Below, piece by piece: positions 13,556-24,484 of a stretch of 64,000 nt of DNA. Under the pieces are notes generated by a model, which was given only the letters and a program-made list of their open reading frames with translations, ran no database searches and was not told where the DNA came from. Both the position numbers and the translations under genes were made by a program. Source of the DNA: Odobenus rosmarus divergens (taxonomy: Eukaryota > Chordata > Mammalia > Carnivora > Odobenidae); contig NW_004451660.1 in NCBI RefSeq assembly GCF_000321225.1, forward strand, positions 296,553-360,552, written 5' to 3'. How positions within the stretch are numbered: the first letter of the stretch is position 1; every line of letters begins with the position of its first letter.

Positions 13556-14950
13556 AAGGCGAATGCCATATTAACTTATCATGAGATAAACTCTGGCTAA
13601 TCTCTATACATTTTGCTTTAATATCATGCATAATATAAAAAATGTATGCCCCTGAATTTGTTTTTGATTAATAGAATTAAAGCCATGTTAGCCAAGATAT
13701 TAAAAACAGTTCTCCAGTACTCCCTTGGTGCAATGATATGTGGAACATATTCATTTGGCAAATTTAATATCATGTTTAATTTAGTTTTTCTTATTTAAAA
13801 AATATTTATTATAAAGTACTATTCTATCATAGGAGTGATGGAATTTATGTCTAATTGCTTTTCCAATCTCTACATAAACCTCCCAGGTAACATAAACAAT
13901 GAAGAGATTATATTCATTGAATAATTGTTTTTAAAATAGAATCACTCAAGAATATCATAGAAAAAGTTAATTAACATGGAGCTAATGTTAGGGCTCAGAT
14001 TCTTTATTCATTTGCCACCTTCTGCAATGATCTCTTAAGCCCCAGCTTCCAGTGTGAGCAGCCCTGCTTGCCAAACCCAGACTCATGCTGACCTCAGATC
14101 TCATTCAGTCACCGACTGCACCCTCATTCTGACCAAATGAGCTGAGAAAAATATGGAGGGCGAGCAAAGGAGAGCATGGGTAGATGGAATAAAGGTGGTT
14201 TAATACTTTTAAGAATTATTTTAAAAACAATTGCTGCGGTGGATTTTGCAGAAATGTTGTAGGGATGAATTCTAACTGATTGCATGACCCATTTCAACCA
14301 TTTTAAATAAATTTGGGTGTCGTCGAGCTAAAGTGAAACACAATGGTGAGAAAACTGGAACAATACATAATTATCTAGAGGAATTATGATGAACACTAGA
14401 AGAAGGATGCTGATTGATGTAATAGCTATAATCAGGGAGGTGAGCATGCCATCTACTCTTTCGACTTCTGTTGACAGGAAAGAAAAAAATTAACATGTTG
14501 TCACCAATTAGCTTCTAGGGACAACAGTTGATTCCAAAAAATTGTCTGTCCTGTGAGGGAAAGCATCTCTTCCCTAGCAATGAGAAAGTGAACAAAATTA
14601 TCATAGCATATCATTTTTTTTCTTTTTCTATTAGTGGATAAAAGGTCTTTAAGAAATGAAAATTAGAAGTCCCAGGATATTTGGAAATGCTTATTAAAGA
14701 AAAATTGTGGAAAAGACAAAAGGCATCATGTTACTTCTAAAAATCAGAAAATTTTTAATTATCTGCTTGGCCTGGACTATCAAAATAAGATACTACACTT
14801 CCATAGAATAGTGTAATGCAATTTAATGGGCTTCCATATTATATTAGGTTGGTTTATTTATACTGTACTTCAATGCAGAAGATATTTGCGTTTCTTGGCT
14901 TTTTCTTCATGATACAGAATCTTGCACATTTACTCATTGATAAGGCCTTC
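13556..14950. other. AT-rich intronic sequence, nothing recognised
   Basis: No repeat or coding signal I can name. A short somewhat GC-richer patch lies at about 14030-14150. Confidence 0.5.
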
Positions 14951-14954
14951 TGAA

Positions 14955-15103
14955 AGTGGTTCTCAACTGGGGTTGTCACAGCTGGTGGGAGGGGGTGCCA
15001 CTTGACAAGGGATGCTGCTTAACTTCCTACAACGTACAGGAAGGATCCCCACAAGAATTATCCCATCCCACATATCAAGAGTGCTAAGGTTGAGAAACCG
15101 TGC
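14955..15103 (+). mobile_element. hAT-type MITE, MER20-like
   Basis: Begins AGTGGTTCTCAACTGGGG and ends GGTTGAGAAACCGTG, with interior blocks GTTGTCACAGCTGG, GGGATGCTGCTTAACTTCCT and CAAGAATTATCCCATCCC in the order known for MER20. Internal sequence is missing compared with the family. Confidence 0.75.
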
Positions 15104-15501
15104 TATATGATAACCGTATATTAGAAGTGGTTTTATTATCTATATTTTAAGCCTGAATTGGACAAGAGATTTCAATTTTCTGGTAGACAAAAAGCTATCA
15201 GAAACATAGGGACTGATGAAACTGCAGGACAATGCAGTCTGGGCTACCGTAGAGTGGACCACAGCCAAGAAGGAAGCCATGGGGGTGTATGCAACCGCAT
15301 AGGCTTAGAACCCAGAAAGGGCAAGTATGACAGGGTGCAGGGGAGAGATGAGAGGCCAAATGAGAAGAATTAACTAAGACTCTATGTAAAGAAAGAAAGA
15401 ATCAGCTTCTCCTCCTCCTTCTAAACCCTCATAGAAAGAATGACAGCCACCGGGGCCTCTTGCCCCCACCCCAACAACTAAAAATTAAGAGGTTCTTCTC
15501 T

Positions 15502-15694
15502 AGGGATGCCTGGGTGGCTCAGTCAGTTGACTGTTTGACTCTTGGTTTCAGCTCAGGTCATGATCTCAGGGTCATGGGATCGAGCCCTACATCAGGCTCC
15601 GTGCTCAGCAGGGAGTCTTCTGGAGATTCTCTCTCTCCCTTTACCCCCACCCCACTCACTCTCTCAAAATAAATAAATAAATCTTTAAAAAAAA
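15502..15694 (+). mobile_element. SINEC, older subfamily
   Basis: Head GGGATGCCTGGGTGGCTCAG and a body typical of the older type (GACTCTTGGTTTCAGCTCAG, ATCAGGCTCCGTGCTCAGC). Ends AAATAAATAAATAAATC plus poly-A. Left target duplication AAGAGGTTCTTCTCTA is at 15486-15501; the right one is represented twice because of the duplication below. Confidence 0.93.
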
Positions 15695-15774
15695 AAACAA
15701 GGTTCTTCTCTACACTCACGCTCTCAAAATAAATAAATAAATCTTTTTTTTTTTTTTAAAGAGGTTCTTCTCTA
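15653..15774 (+). repeat. 60-bp tandem duplication of SINE tail plus target duplication
   Basis: The block starting CACTCACTCTCTCAAAATAA at 15653 recurs at 15713 (CACTCACGCTCTCAAAATAA), a 60-bp spacing. Each unit carries the AAATAAATAAATAAATCTT tail, a homopolymer, and GGTTCTTCTCTA. In unit 1 the homopolymer is poly-A (about 11); in unit 2 it is poly-T (about 15). Confidence 0.9.
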
Positions 15775-16235
15775 AAGACAAAGAATAAACTGTTTAATGC
15801 AGAATAGCAGAGGCATTCCAGAACTGCAAAAATAATTCTAATGTATCATAAAACATTTAGCTGTTGAAACATTAGAGAATTATTTCACAGCAAAAGCTTC
15901 CTAATACTATTATATTTCAGTTAATATGGAAGTTGTTTGCAATCACTGAACACATGTTTACCAAAGGAAGGATCCTAAAAATAATTTTTTTGGTAAGTGG
16001 CAATAAGTATTCAAAGGAGCTAGCCTAGGGAGGGATTATAGTAGCCCATGTAATACCTCCATTTATCATTAAAAGTTAACACAGCATACTCTGTTTAATT
16101 TCTGTCACAAACTATTAACTTGGCCTGTTGTTAGCTCTAACTCCCAGCATGAATTTAAGGCTTTTAAGACATAAGAACATAAATATAAGATTGAAAATAA
16201 GCATATATATAGAGAAAAATTAACACACATTATAT
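15775..16235. other. Unassigned intronic sequence
   Basis: No recognised repeat or gene. Confidence 0.4.
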
Positions 16236-16239
16236 TTGG

Positions 16240-16380
16240 GGGTGTGCAGTTACATTATTTCATTTGACCATCAGTTTGCTGCAATGAAAAGATCTAGAAA
16301 TTTCTCTCAAAATGAACAGCCAGTGAGGATAGAAGTCAAGATTTGAACCCACGCTGTCCGATTTTAATGGTCACATGCCT
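16240..16380 (-). mobile_element. MIR fragment
   Basis: Blocks GAAGTCAAGATTTGAACCCA and CGCTGTCCGATTTTAATGG match the tRNA-proximal part of MIR in reverse orientation (the usual form ends ATTCGAACCCAGGC). Only the conserved block is clear. Confidence 0.6.
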
Positions 16381-16384
16381 TCCT

Positions 16385-18100
16385 TTTTTCAAGACTGCTT
16401 TTCAACATTTGTGATTTCTAATGTAGTTTCTACTAGATGCCTTGTTTTCCTTGGAGTTTCTGACGATAGGGAACACACTGGGGGAAAACATTACTTCGAC
16501 AGTGTTCGGAAAGAGAGACAAAAACTTCTGTGTCAGTTTCATGGACCTCTTTAAGATTTAACCATATTGGACAATAGTGAAGCTTTTACTGTAGAATTTG
16601 AGTATGTCTAACACTATTTTCTTAAGACTGGAAGGGAGGATTACATCTGTCATTGGTTCTTATAAGCAGAACCCTTTAACGGTTACAGGACTTGGTGATG
16701 ACATACAATTTGAGGATCTCATGATGATAGTGGACCAAAAAAAAGCGAGCATTCTAAAAACCCCATTAAAACTGTTGCCAAAGAGAAAAATAAACCTTAA
16801 TAAGCATGTTCTCCATTGAAATTCAAGGTTTATGAATATGAATATAAATTTTTAAATTTTCATAGTAATTGTATAAAATATTAGGGGTGTCCTTTAGAGT
16901 GACATATTATAACAGTCCAAATCCTATAAAAATAACATCATTCTTGCTTAAAATGTGTAAACATAAATTAAACAATTCTACTATTGCTATACTGCATTCT
17001 TCTAGATGAATTAAACTTTCATTGGTGCTCAGCTTCTTATGGGACAATAATTACGTTTGTCAAATCTTGATATACTTAACTTTGGCACTTGCTTTAACAT
17101 TCCTGACATATGTCAACAATGAGGCTATACTAGGAGATAGCACAGTTCCTTTGATAGTCCATGAATCTAAGCTAACTTCTGTATATGTAGCTGGAACCCT
17201 GAAATTCCAATAAAATAGTAAGATAAATATTGTGTGTTAAATTACAGGCTGCCTGTCATATTTAACAGCATTACCGCTTAAAGAAATATACCTCCAAATA
17301 ATTAGTCTCTCTCTCCCTTCTTGCTCTCTACCCTCTCTCCCTTCCATTTTCTTTTCCCTCCTCCCTTCTTTTTGCCTTCTCCTCTCCCTCCCTCCTTTCA
17401 TCTCATACATCCTTCCTTCCTTACCCAAAAATATATCTGGAAGGCAGACCAAAGAAAAAGCATTTCATTTTCTCTATTCTGGGTAGAGTGAAAAAACAGA
17501 ACCCTAAATTCCCATTCATTCACTCAACAAATGGAGCAGCTGTGACTTACTACATCATCACCATGTTTTCTTGTTTAGATTATTTGTTATCATCATCCAA
17601 GTAACGCTGTTGGGGATTATGTTTTTTGCAGAAGTCATTTTATAAAAACAATTATTTAACAAATAATAACCTCCTACCCAAATGGATTTTAAGCAGCTTC
17701 AACATGTCTAAAAGCCTACTAAAAAGTTCCTATGGCAGTTTTCTATTGTTTCATAAAATGAAAGTCTATCACAAGTCATTAAAAACGTGATTACTACCGA
17801 AAATAAAAAACAAGAAAGAAAAGCATGCCTACGAGTAATAAGATCAGGCACTCTTTAAATAAAACTTGTTATTCAAATCTAATTATGCTACGAATGCTGT
17901 GATATTACTTTTGCTATCAGTGCATAGCCAAGAGTTACTTGGCAACAAGCTGAGGTTAGTCATTTTAAGAATTTTCGTTTCAGCAAAGCAGGAACAAACT
18001 GTAAATTTTTTCTTAGTTGCACTGAACACCATTCATATCCTCAAAAGAAATGAAAAGAAAAGAAAAGAGAAGAAACAACAAAAAGCTGTTACAAACAGCA
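16385..18100. other. Intronic sequence with a pyrimidine tract, otherwise unassigned
   Basis: Apart from the C/T tract at 17302-17420 I recognise nothing. The open frames at 16598-16819 and 17022-17213 match no known protein. Confidence 0.45.
17302..17420. repeat. Polypyrimidine (CT-rich) tract
   Basis: Roughly 120 bases almost entirely C and T on the plus strand (CTCTCTCTCCC, CCCTCCTCCCTTC, CTCTCCCTCCCTCC, CTTCCTTCC). The minus-strand Lys/Arg/Glu-rich frame here is an artefact of the base bias. Confidence 0.85.
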
Positions 18101-18104
18101 ACAT

Positions 18105-18235
18105 ACACCAAATGTCGATAATTACTCAAGCTGAGTGATGGCTGCATGGAATTTCATGATGCTATTCTCTCTATTTTTGTGTCTGTTATGCTTGAAATTG
18201 TCCAAAACAAAAAAATTTTTTTTAAATGTTATGGA
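18105..18235 (+). mobile_element. Old L1 3' end (tentative)
   Basis: ACTCAAGCTGAGTGATGGCTG, CTATTCTCTCTATTTTTGTG and TGAAATTGTCCAAAACAAAA follow the order seen at the end of old L1M elements, with an A-rich finish. The family assignment is tentative. Confidence 0.5.
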
Positions 18236-18594
18236 TATGAAAACTTTAGGATTTCATAAATTTTTTGAGTGTTATAATAGCATGAATATGTGCATACATC
18301 TACATATGTCCATATAGTGGAGTATAAATTATAAATTTCAAGCCAAGTATATAACAAGAAATGAAATGAAACTGAATTGCATCTATGCCAGCTCAAAGCA
18401 ATACCAGGGCTCTCTTTGCTCAGCAAAATTTGTTTCTATTACATTTTCACATTTCTTTGTTTATAATAAATATAGCAAAGGCATTTTACTTTAGGAAAAA
18501 AATTGAAGAACACTAACACAATTTATCAGTTAAATAATACTGAGTTATAAATTACCCTATATCTCAGTAGCTTAAAATAGTGGCCATTTATTAT

Positions 18595-18698
18595 TATTAT
18601 TGTTATTTTTAAATTTTACTTTATCATGTTGTGTTAGTCACCATACAACATTAGGTTTTGATGTAGTAGTGATCCATGATTCATTGTTTTCATATAAT
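18595..18698 (-). mobile_element. Severely 5'-truncated carnivore L1
   Basis: In reverse it reads as the last ~100 bases of the carnivore L1 3' UTR (GTTAGTCACCATACAACATTAGG on plus) with a short tail at left. Flanked by GCCATTTATTAT at 18583-18594 and 18699-18710, proving an independent insertion. Confidence 0.9.
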
Positions 18699-18954
18699 GC
18701 CATTTATTATTTTTAAGTCTACAAGATGGCTGGGAGGTTCAACCCATCTGGCCCAAGCCAGAAAGATCTTTGCTGGTGCATCTGTGGTCAACTACAGGCT
18801 AAATATGTGGTTTTGCTCATCTGGTCTGGGCTTGCTTATATTTCTTACACTTCAGCAAGCTAAGACTGTCATTCAGGAACTGATACAGGGCCAACGCAAG
18901 CAGGGAAATAACATGATCTGATGTGATTTTTTTTTATGCTCATTTAAAGTCTAG

Positions 18955-19259
18955 ATCTAGCCTCAGGCTGTTCTGTATCAAGCACAGTGAATACCCCACC
19001 CTTTCCCTAGTTCACTCTCTTGGATTCTTTTGGAACGTGCCTCCATCTACCCTTCTGGAATGCCACATCATTCTTTACATCCTCACTCACCTTCCATAAC
19101 CACTGAAGATATTAATTCTTAGGTTAAAGTTTCCTGACTCCTGATGGGGCCCCAAAACACTACCTCCTTACCTCTGTCCAGTCTTTACACGGCTGGATTG
19201 TAACTTTTCCTTCTATACATCTGACTTCCCCTTGAGACTATAGACTCACCGAGAATAGG
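18955..19259 (+). mobile_element. L2, left part (interrupted by L1)
   Basis: The decayed order of L2 3' sequence is visible: GTGCCTCCATCTACCC, CATCCTCACTCACCTTCC, CTCCTTACCTCTGTCCAG, and CCTTGAGACTATAGACTCAC, the usual block before the last segment. The end segment is found on the far side of the L1 at 19458-19560. Confidence 0.7.
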
Positions 19260-19269
19260 GAGTATGGTG

Positions 19270-19447
19270 TTTATTTATTTATTTATTTATTTAATTATTT
19301 ATTTTTCTAGTATTCAATGATTCATTAGTTGCGTATAACACCCAGTGGTCATCACCACACGTGCCCTCCTTAATACCCATCACCCAGTTACCCTATTCCT
19401 CCATCCCCCTTCCTTTCTATAACCCTCAGTCTGGTTTCTGGAGTCCA
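19270..19447 (-). mobile_element. 5'-truncated carnivore L1 3' end
   Basis: The left edge is a (TTTA)n tail; the body in reverse is the L1 3' UTR (GCGTATAACACCCAGTGGTC, CCCTCCTTAATACCCATCAC). It is flanked by GAGTATGGTG at 19260-19269 and 19448-19457. It splits an L2. Confidence 0.92.
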
Positions 19448-19457
19448 GAGTATGGTG

Positions 19458-19560
19458 GTTTAAAAAAAATTTTTTAACCTTCATGTCACTAATGTTTTTA
19501 GTATTTTCCATAACAGGTAGAACATAGTGAATGCTCAAAAAAATTCTTTGAATGACTAGT
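19458..19560 (+). mobile_element. L2, right part (3' end)
   Basis: AACAGGTAGAACATAGTGAA and TGCTCAAAAAAATTCTTTGA correspond to the L2 terminal block (usually ...ATAGTAGGTGCTCAATAAAT). It continues 18955-19259 across the L1 insertion. Confidence 0.7.
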
Positions 19561-19599
19561 CAAGGAAAGATTTCATTATATTTCATGCATTCTAGTTTA

Positions 19600-19798
19600 T
19601 TTATTTTCTAAAGATTTTATTTATTTATTTGACAGAGAGAGACAAAGTGAGAGAGGGAACACAAGCAGGGGGAATGGGAGAGGGAGAAGCAGGCTTCCCG
19701 CTGAGCAGGGAGCCTGATGTGGGGCTTGATTCCAGGACCCTGAGATCATGACATGAGCCAAAGGCAGACGCCTAACGGTTGAGCCACCCAGGCGCCCC
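19600..19798 (-). mobile_element. SINEC
   Basis: Tail left (AAAGATTTTATTTATTTATT), head right (GGGCGCCTGGGTGGCTCAAC on minus). The duplication TCATGCATTCTA sits at 19583-19594 and 19799-19810, so the edge next to the tail is loose by a few bases. Confidence 0.93.
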
Positions 19799-19814
19799 TC
19801 ATGCATTCTATTTT

Positions 19815-20710
19815 AAAAGACAGTAATTATATGCTCCTTTTTCCTAAAGATTTGCATTAAAAACTCTTCATTAAAAATACACTTTTGGTCAATGAGATAA
19901 GCTTCAGTTACTTTAAAAAACTTACCCATCTAGAAAATAGACTACATGAATCCAGAAAATAACTATTAATATCCTTTCAAAAATATTAAGTACCAGCTAT
20001 TTGTATAGTTCTATGAGAAATATGTCATCCTTTAAGTGACTTATGACAACAAGTTAGTATATTCAGCTATGCTACTCATCTCTGGGGAATAACTTTTCTC
20101 ATTTCTCTTTTTGTCTACTTACAATGTACAGCTTAAGATAATCACTCACTCAATCAGCAATATGTAAGAACTGCCAGTGACTGGCCTAGCATTTAGGCTG
20201 ATGCCATAGGGCCAGGCCAAATAAGGACAAAACGAGATATTCACACACAAGTAATTTACGCTCTGGCTGAAAAGGCATGATGAATAATTCAACAATGAAT
20301 GAAAGATACTATTTAACAGTAAGGTGAACTACATAGTCCTGGCCACGGGTGCTGTTGTTGTTGTAAGTTAAGGGATGGAAGAGGTAAGATATGAATCAGA
20401 GAGATTCAAGAGTGAAGGGCATGTAATAGGTGCAGTAGATAAATGTACCTGGACCAGGCTGCCCACAAAGGACCAAGACTTTCCCCATCTACCACACTCT
20501 CTCTCACACACTTGGCAAATAACTGGTTTTGTATACACCATAAGGTGGGACGATGACAGCACAATGAAGACAAGACTTGGAAATCAAGAAGCCAAATAAG
20601 CAAGCCATAAAGCCACAAAGTATGTTCCCAGTACAAGGTTACTAGTTAACAGACTCCTTTAGTAGACTTCTTTAACAGATCTCTTTGTCTCCTTTATCTG
20701 CAATGGAAAA
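19815..20710. other. Unassigned intronic sequence
   Basis: No recognised repeat. Overlapping frames on both strands at 20368-20636 look accidental. Confidence 0.4.
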
Positions 20711-20714
20711 ATCA

Positions 20715-20950
20715 AAAGCTTTAGGGTCAGGAAGTCTGAGGTGCAAACTTGACCCTGCTTTATTACAGAATTGTTGTATGCAAACTGATTCACAAGTTCA
20801 CAACTCAGTTTCCTCATCTATAAAGTAGGTTAAATATATTTCTTGGGAAAAAACAGATTTCTAAAGGCTTGTTGTGAAGTTTAAATGAACGTAAGGGTGT
20901 CTGGTATTATGCCTAGCACAAAAAATGCACTCCATAAATGTTAGTGCGTA
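20715..20950 (+). mobile_element. MIR
   Basis: A good example of the family: CTCAGTTTCCTCATCTATAA, then GCTTGTTGTGAAGTTTAAAT, and TGCCTAGCACAAAAAATGCAC with CTCCATAAATGTTAGTG at the end. Boundaries approximate. Confidence 0.85.
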
Positions 20951-20954
20951 TTAA

Positions 20955-21895
20955 TACCACTACTGGGGATTTAAATGCCTTCAGAAACAAGGCTAAACTA
21001 TCCCTGAGAAGAAAGGAGGGATGGGTCATTCCAAAAAGAGGGAACGGCATGAATATAGAAAGCGAGCTGGCCTCAATATAAGCCGAAGAGATTGACTAGG
21101 CAGTGGGACACGAGGGATCAGAGTCCTCTTGAGAACATTTTATTGAAAGAATTAACAAATGTAGGAATCATGAGGTGAAGGCCAGATACTAATCACCTCC
21201 TAGGAATAATTTATGAATAAACACTAGGCTCTCTGACCTGTTTCTTCTCGTGGTAAACTGGAATTAGGTTGTGAATTTTGATTCACAAATCTACATGTTC
21301 CAGAAAGCTCTTGCCTGGATGAAACAATGCTTCAAAGACAATGGCTGCAAGCAATAGCTAATTCCATACTGATTAACCTAGCATTAGAAGCATCGCTAAA
21401 CACAGAGCACTATGTTTAGTGCTCAATCACAATCAGTGACGGTCACATCATTTAAGATGGAGCAGTGGGTAGTAAACACCACATGGTCTGTAGGACCCAA
21501 AGGCGAATTATTAGATTGCTTCAGGCCCCATTAGAAGAACAATGTAGACACCACAATTCACCTGAACTCAATAAGGTAAGGCCTGCAGGGATGACTTTGA
21601 AGTCACTTTCAGGCAACAGCACTGTCATTCACACATAATCAAACAAAGAGAAAACAAGAGAGAAAGAGAACACAGCTAGAGTCAACATGCAAGTACCCAA
21701 CTATGTGAGCCATATTAAAAGATGAGGTCTACTTTGATGCCTGCATTCTTAAGTTAGTGCTCTATTAATTTATTCGTGTCTGCTGGTCCCACTATGAGTC
21801 GCTAACACTCCAAATTAATATTTGTTGAGCCTGATAAACTGCCAAATTGTGCTTATTTTTCATCTTTGGTTCCTAATAGATTATATAGTTTAGAG
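20955..21895. other. Unassigned intronic sequence
   Basis: Part of it (about 21000-21190) resembles the blocks of the old repeat at 12290 (CATTCCAAAAAGAGGGAACG), but too weakly to call. Confidence 0.35.
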
Positions 21896-21902
21896 TTTTT
21901 TA

Positions 21903-22108
21903 TTTTAAAAGATTTTTAAAAATTCATTTATGAGAGAGAGGGAGAGAAAGAGAGAGAGAAGGGGGGGAGGAGGAGGAGGAGGAAGACAAGCAGACCCTGC
22001 ACTGCGCACACAGCCTGACACGGGGCTCGATTCCACGACCCTGAGATCTTGACCTGAGCCCAAACCAAGAGTTGGACGCCCAACTGACTGAGCCACCCCT
22101 ATAGAGCT
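21903..22108 (-). mobile_element. SINEC, older and diverged
   Basis: Tail left with GA/GGA runs (GGGGGGGAGGAGGAGGAGGA), head right (GGTGGCTCAGTCAGTTGGGC on minus). The flanking TATAGTTTAGAGTTT and TATAGAGCTCAGAGTTT look like a decayed target duplication. Confidence 0.85.
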
Positions 22109-22123
22109 CAGAGTTTAATCTCT

Positions 22124-22274
22124 AGCTGCACTATCCAGTATGGAAGCTGCTAGTCTAAGTTGCACTAGCCACATTTTAAGAGTTCAATAACCACATGTGT
22201 CCTGTGATTACCTTATTGGACAGGCAGATCTGGAACATTTCAATTACTGCAGAAAGTTCTATGAGGCAGCGCTG
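22124..22274 (-). mobile_element. hAT-type MITE (GTCCAATA class)
   Basis: Ends in CAGCGCTG, with GAACATTTCAATTACTGCAG, AAAGTTCTATGAGGCAGCGC, and a left copy CTGCACTATCCAGTATGG. These match a widespread hAT-derived MITE whose usual form has TTCTATTGGACAGCGCTG. I do not commit to the exact subfamily name. Confidence 0.7.
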
Positions 22275-22384
22275 GACTCGAGTTACCCTCAACCTTTCTA
22301 ATGCCCAGAGACATTTGGAAATTATATCTGTAGGGCACTCTGGGGTAAACAATCTTGTGGTCAGAAGTTATTGCTAACTAGACT

Positions 22385-22492
22385 TATCGTGGTAAGCATT
22401 TTGTGATGCATATCATTGTTGAATCACTGTGTTACACACCTGAAACTAATATAATAGTATATGTCCACTATACATCAATGAGCAAAAAGAAC
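22385..22492 (+). mobile_element. Old L1 3' end
   Basis: CACTGTGTTACACACCTGAA, ACTAATATAATAGTATATGT and TATACATCAATGAGCAAAAAG are the last ~100 bases of an old L1M-type element. A similar block ends the element at 48330-48873. Confidence 0.7.
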
Positions 22493-22494
22493 TG

Positions 22495-23485
22495 ATTGGT
22501 CTAGGGGCTCCAGCTGCCCTTGAGAGCACAGAGGAATTATTATCTTAGCAGACCTGTAATTTGTTTGGGGTACAGGAATGTGTCACTGTATAGCTGACGA
22601 AAAGCTGTGCTTTAGTTAAAATCCAGTCTAATATCATCAGAGAAATACAGTAGCTCTGTACAGTGCATAGAGAAGTACATCTTGAAAAACAACTGCTAAT
22701 CAGGTGTGTATTTCTAATTAAAAACAGGTAATCATAATGTCAAAGATATCTGAAGAAGGCTAAAACCCACACTAGTAAGTATCATTGATTGTGTACCGCA
22801 GGCAAGGCCTCTGCTGGGTGTTATGACAACACTGATAATGAATTCCATGGTTCCAGCGCCCCAAAGAATGAGCAAACTCACGGGCAACATCAAAGAAAAC
22901 TGCCCTTTCACTTCTGAACTCTAACTAAATCATAAAATGGAATTTCGGAAATGTTAGGAAAGGTTTCTTAAGACTAAAGAAGCATAAAATGTCTTTAAAA
23001 CAAAAAGAGGAGGAAGAAAATGCAAGGTGACTTGGTGGTGGTAGACACAGAAGATGAGGTAGACATTGCACTTATTTGACAAGCAAAGGGCAAGTCTAGG
23101 AAATTCTTAGCACTGATGTTTTTGTGAACTTTCAAGTTTTGCCCCCAGATACGGGAAATGTCTTTTATTTATAATGATTCTCTAAAATTGCAAAATTCTT
23201 TGTTATCCAGGCACTATCGCTATGGCACTAAGTGCTAGCCCATCCAAGGAATGCAAAACCTTCTTTTCACATCCCCGGTTTCTAGAAGCATGTGTTTCAA
23301 GGACTAGTCAATTCAGAGATGGAGAAATGAGCTCTGCGAGGTCTTGGATTTTAATGGGCTTTTCTACCGAAAAGCTAAGTATACCATGGAGCTATTCTCA
23401 TGAAAATTAAAAAGGAATCAGGTAGTCTAAGTGCCCCATTACAACTGGCGTGGATACAGGTAGAAGACTCATGTTGGCGTGCCTT
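22495..23485. other. Unassigned intronic sequence
   Basis: No recognised repeat or gene. The frame at 23222-23410 matches nothing I know. Confidence 0.4.
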
Positions 23486-23489
23486 CCAC

Positions 23490-24480
23490 AATCACTCATT
23501 GAAGACCTCCGTTCACCAGGCACTGTTTGTAGGGCTAGAGGATTGGCAATGAGCAAAACAAAGCCTGCCTGTAGGGGAGAAAGACATTGTGGGGTCATAG
23601 AGGCCAATAAGAAAACAAAGCAAGGTAAGACAACATTGAGAACAGAGCTCTATTTTATAAAGGCTGGTGAGGGGGAAATCTTACTGATAAGGAGACATTT
23701 CAGAGAAACCTAAAGGAAGTGAGGAAACAGGACATGCCAGTATCTAGGAGAAGAGCATTCTGGGCAAAGGGAAGAGCAAGTTCAAAAACACTTGGGTGGG
23801 ACCAAGCTTGGAATACTCGAGGAGCAGTGAAGAGGCCACTATATACAGATGACTGAGTTGAGGAACTGAGCTAAGGAAAAAGTAGATTTGGTTTGGACTT
23901 TGGGTTTGAAAGTCACTGGTGATTTCTGAACAGAGAATAACATGATGCCATTTGGGTTTTAGGATTCACTTTGGCTGCTGTGGGAAAATACAGGAGGAAG
24001 CAGGAAGATGGGAGAAACAGGCTGGTATGTTAGAAGGCAACTGAAGGCAACTACAACAGTCCAGATGAGATTTGCTGTTGGCTTGGATTAAGGCAGCGGT
24101 GGCAGGTGGCTGAGAAGTGTTCATGTACTAAATCTACTTTCAAGGTGGAGCCTTGCGATGTGGGACCTGAGCTGAAGGGAGGGGTCAAGGATGATGCAAG
24201 GTTCTGGCTGGAGCAACCACAAGCAGGGTAATGCCATTTACTGCTCTGGGAAGATCGTGGGAGGAGCAGTTGTGGGTATATATGGGGGAACAGATCAGAA
24301 GCTAGGTTTTGCTCAATTTAAGTGTGAGATACCTCTTAGGCATCAAATCTGAGCTACTGGGTAGGCAGCCGGATACATGGGTCTATGATTTAGGGATGAC
24401 ATCAGGACCAGAGATATCAATTTAGGAGTCATTAGCAACACAGAGAGTATTTAAAACCATGGGCTAGATGAGAATACTGG
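23490..24480 (+). repeat. Ancient mammalian interspersed repeat, copy 2
   Basis: Same block order as 12290-12850 but extending further: CACCAGGCACTGTTTGTAGG, AATGAGCAAAACAAAGCCTG, TTCTGGGCAAAGGGAAGAGC, CACTTTGGCTGCTGTGGGAA, CAACTACAACAGTCCAGATG, TCAAGGATGATGCAAGGTTC, and GAGTCATTAGCAACACAGAG. The 3' half resembles the third copy near 51830-52480. Family name not assigned. The open frames within it (23407-23607, 23450-23713) are not genes. Confidence 0.65.
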
Positions 24481-24484
24481 AGAG

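Noticed and set aside
17237..17452. Minus-strand frame rich in Arg, Glu, Gly and Lys
   Set aside because: It is the translation of the polypyrimidine tract; the low-complexity peptide is a by-product of base bias.
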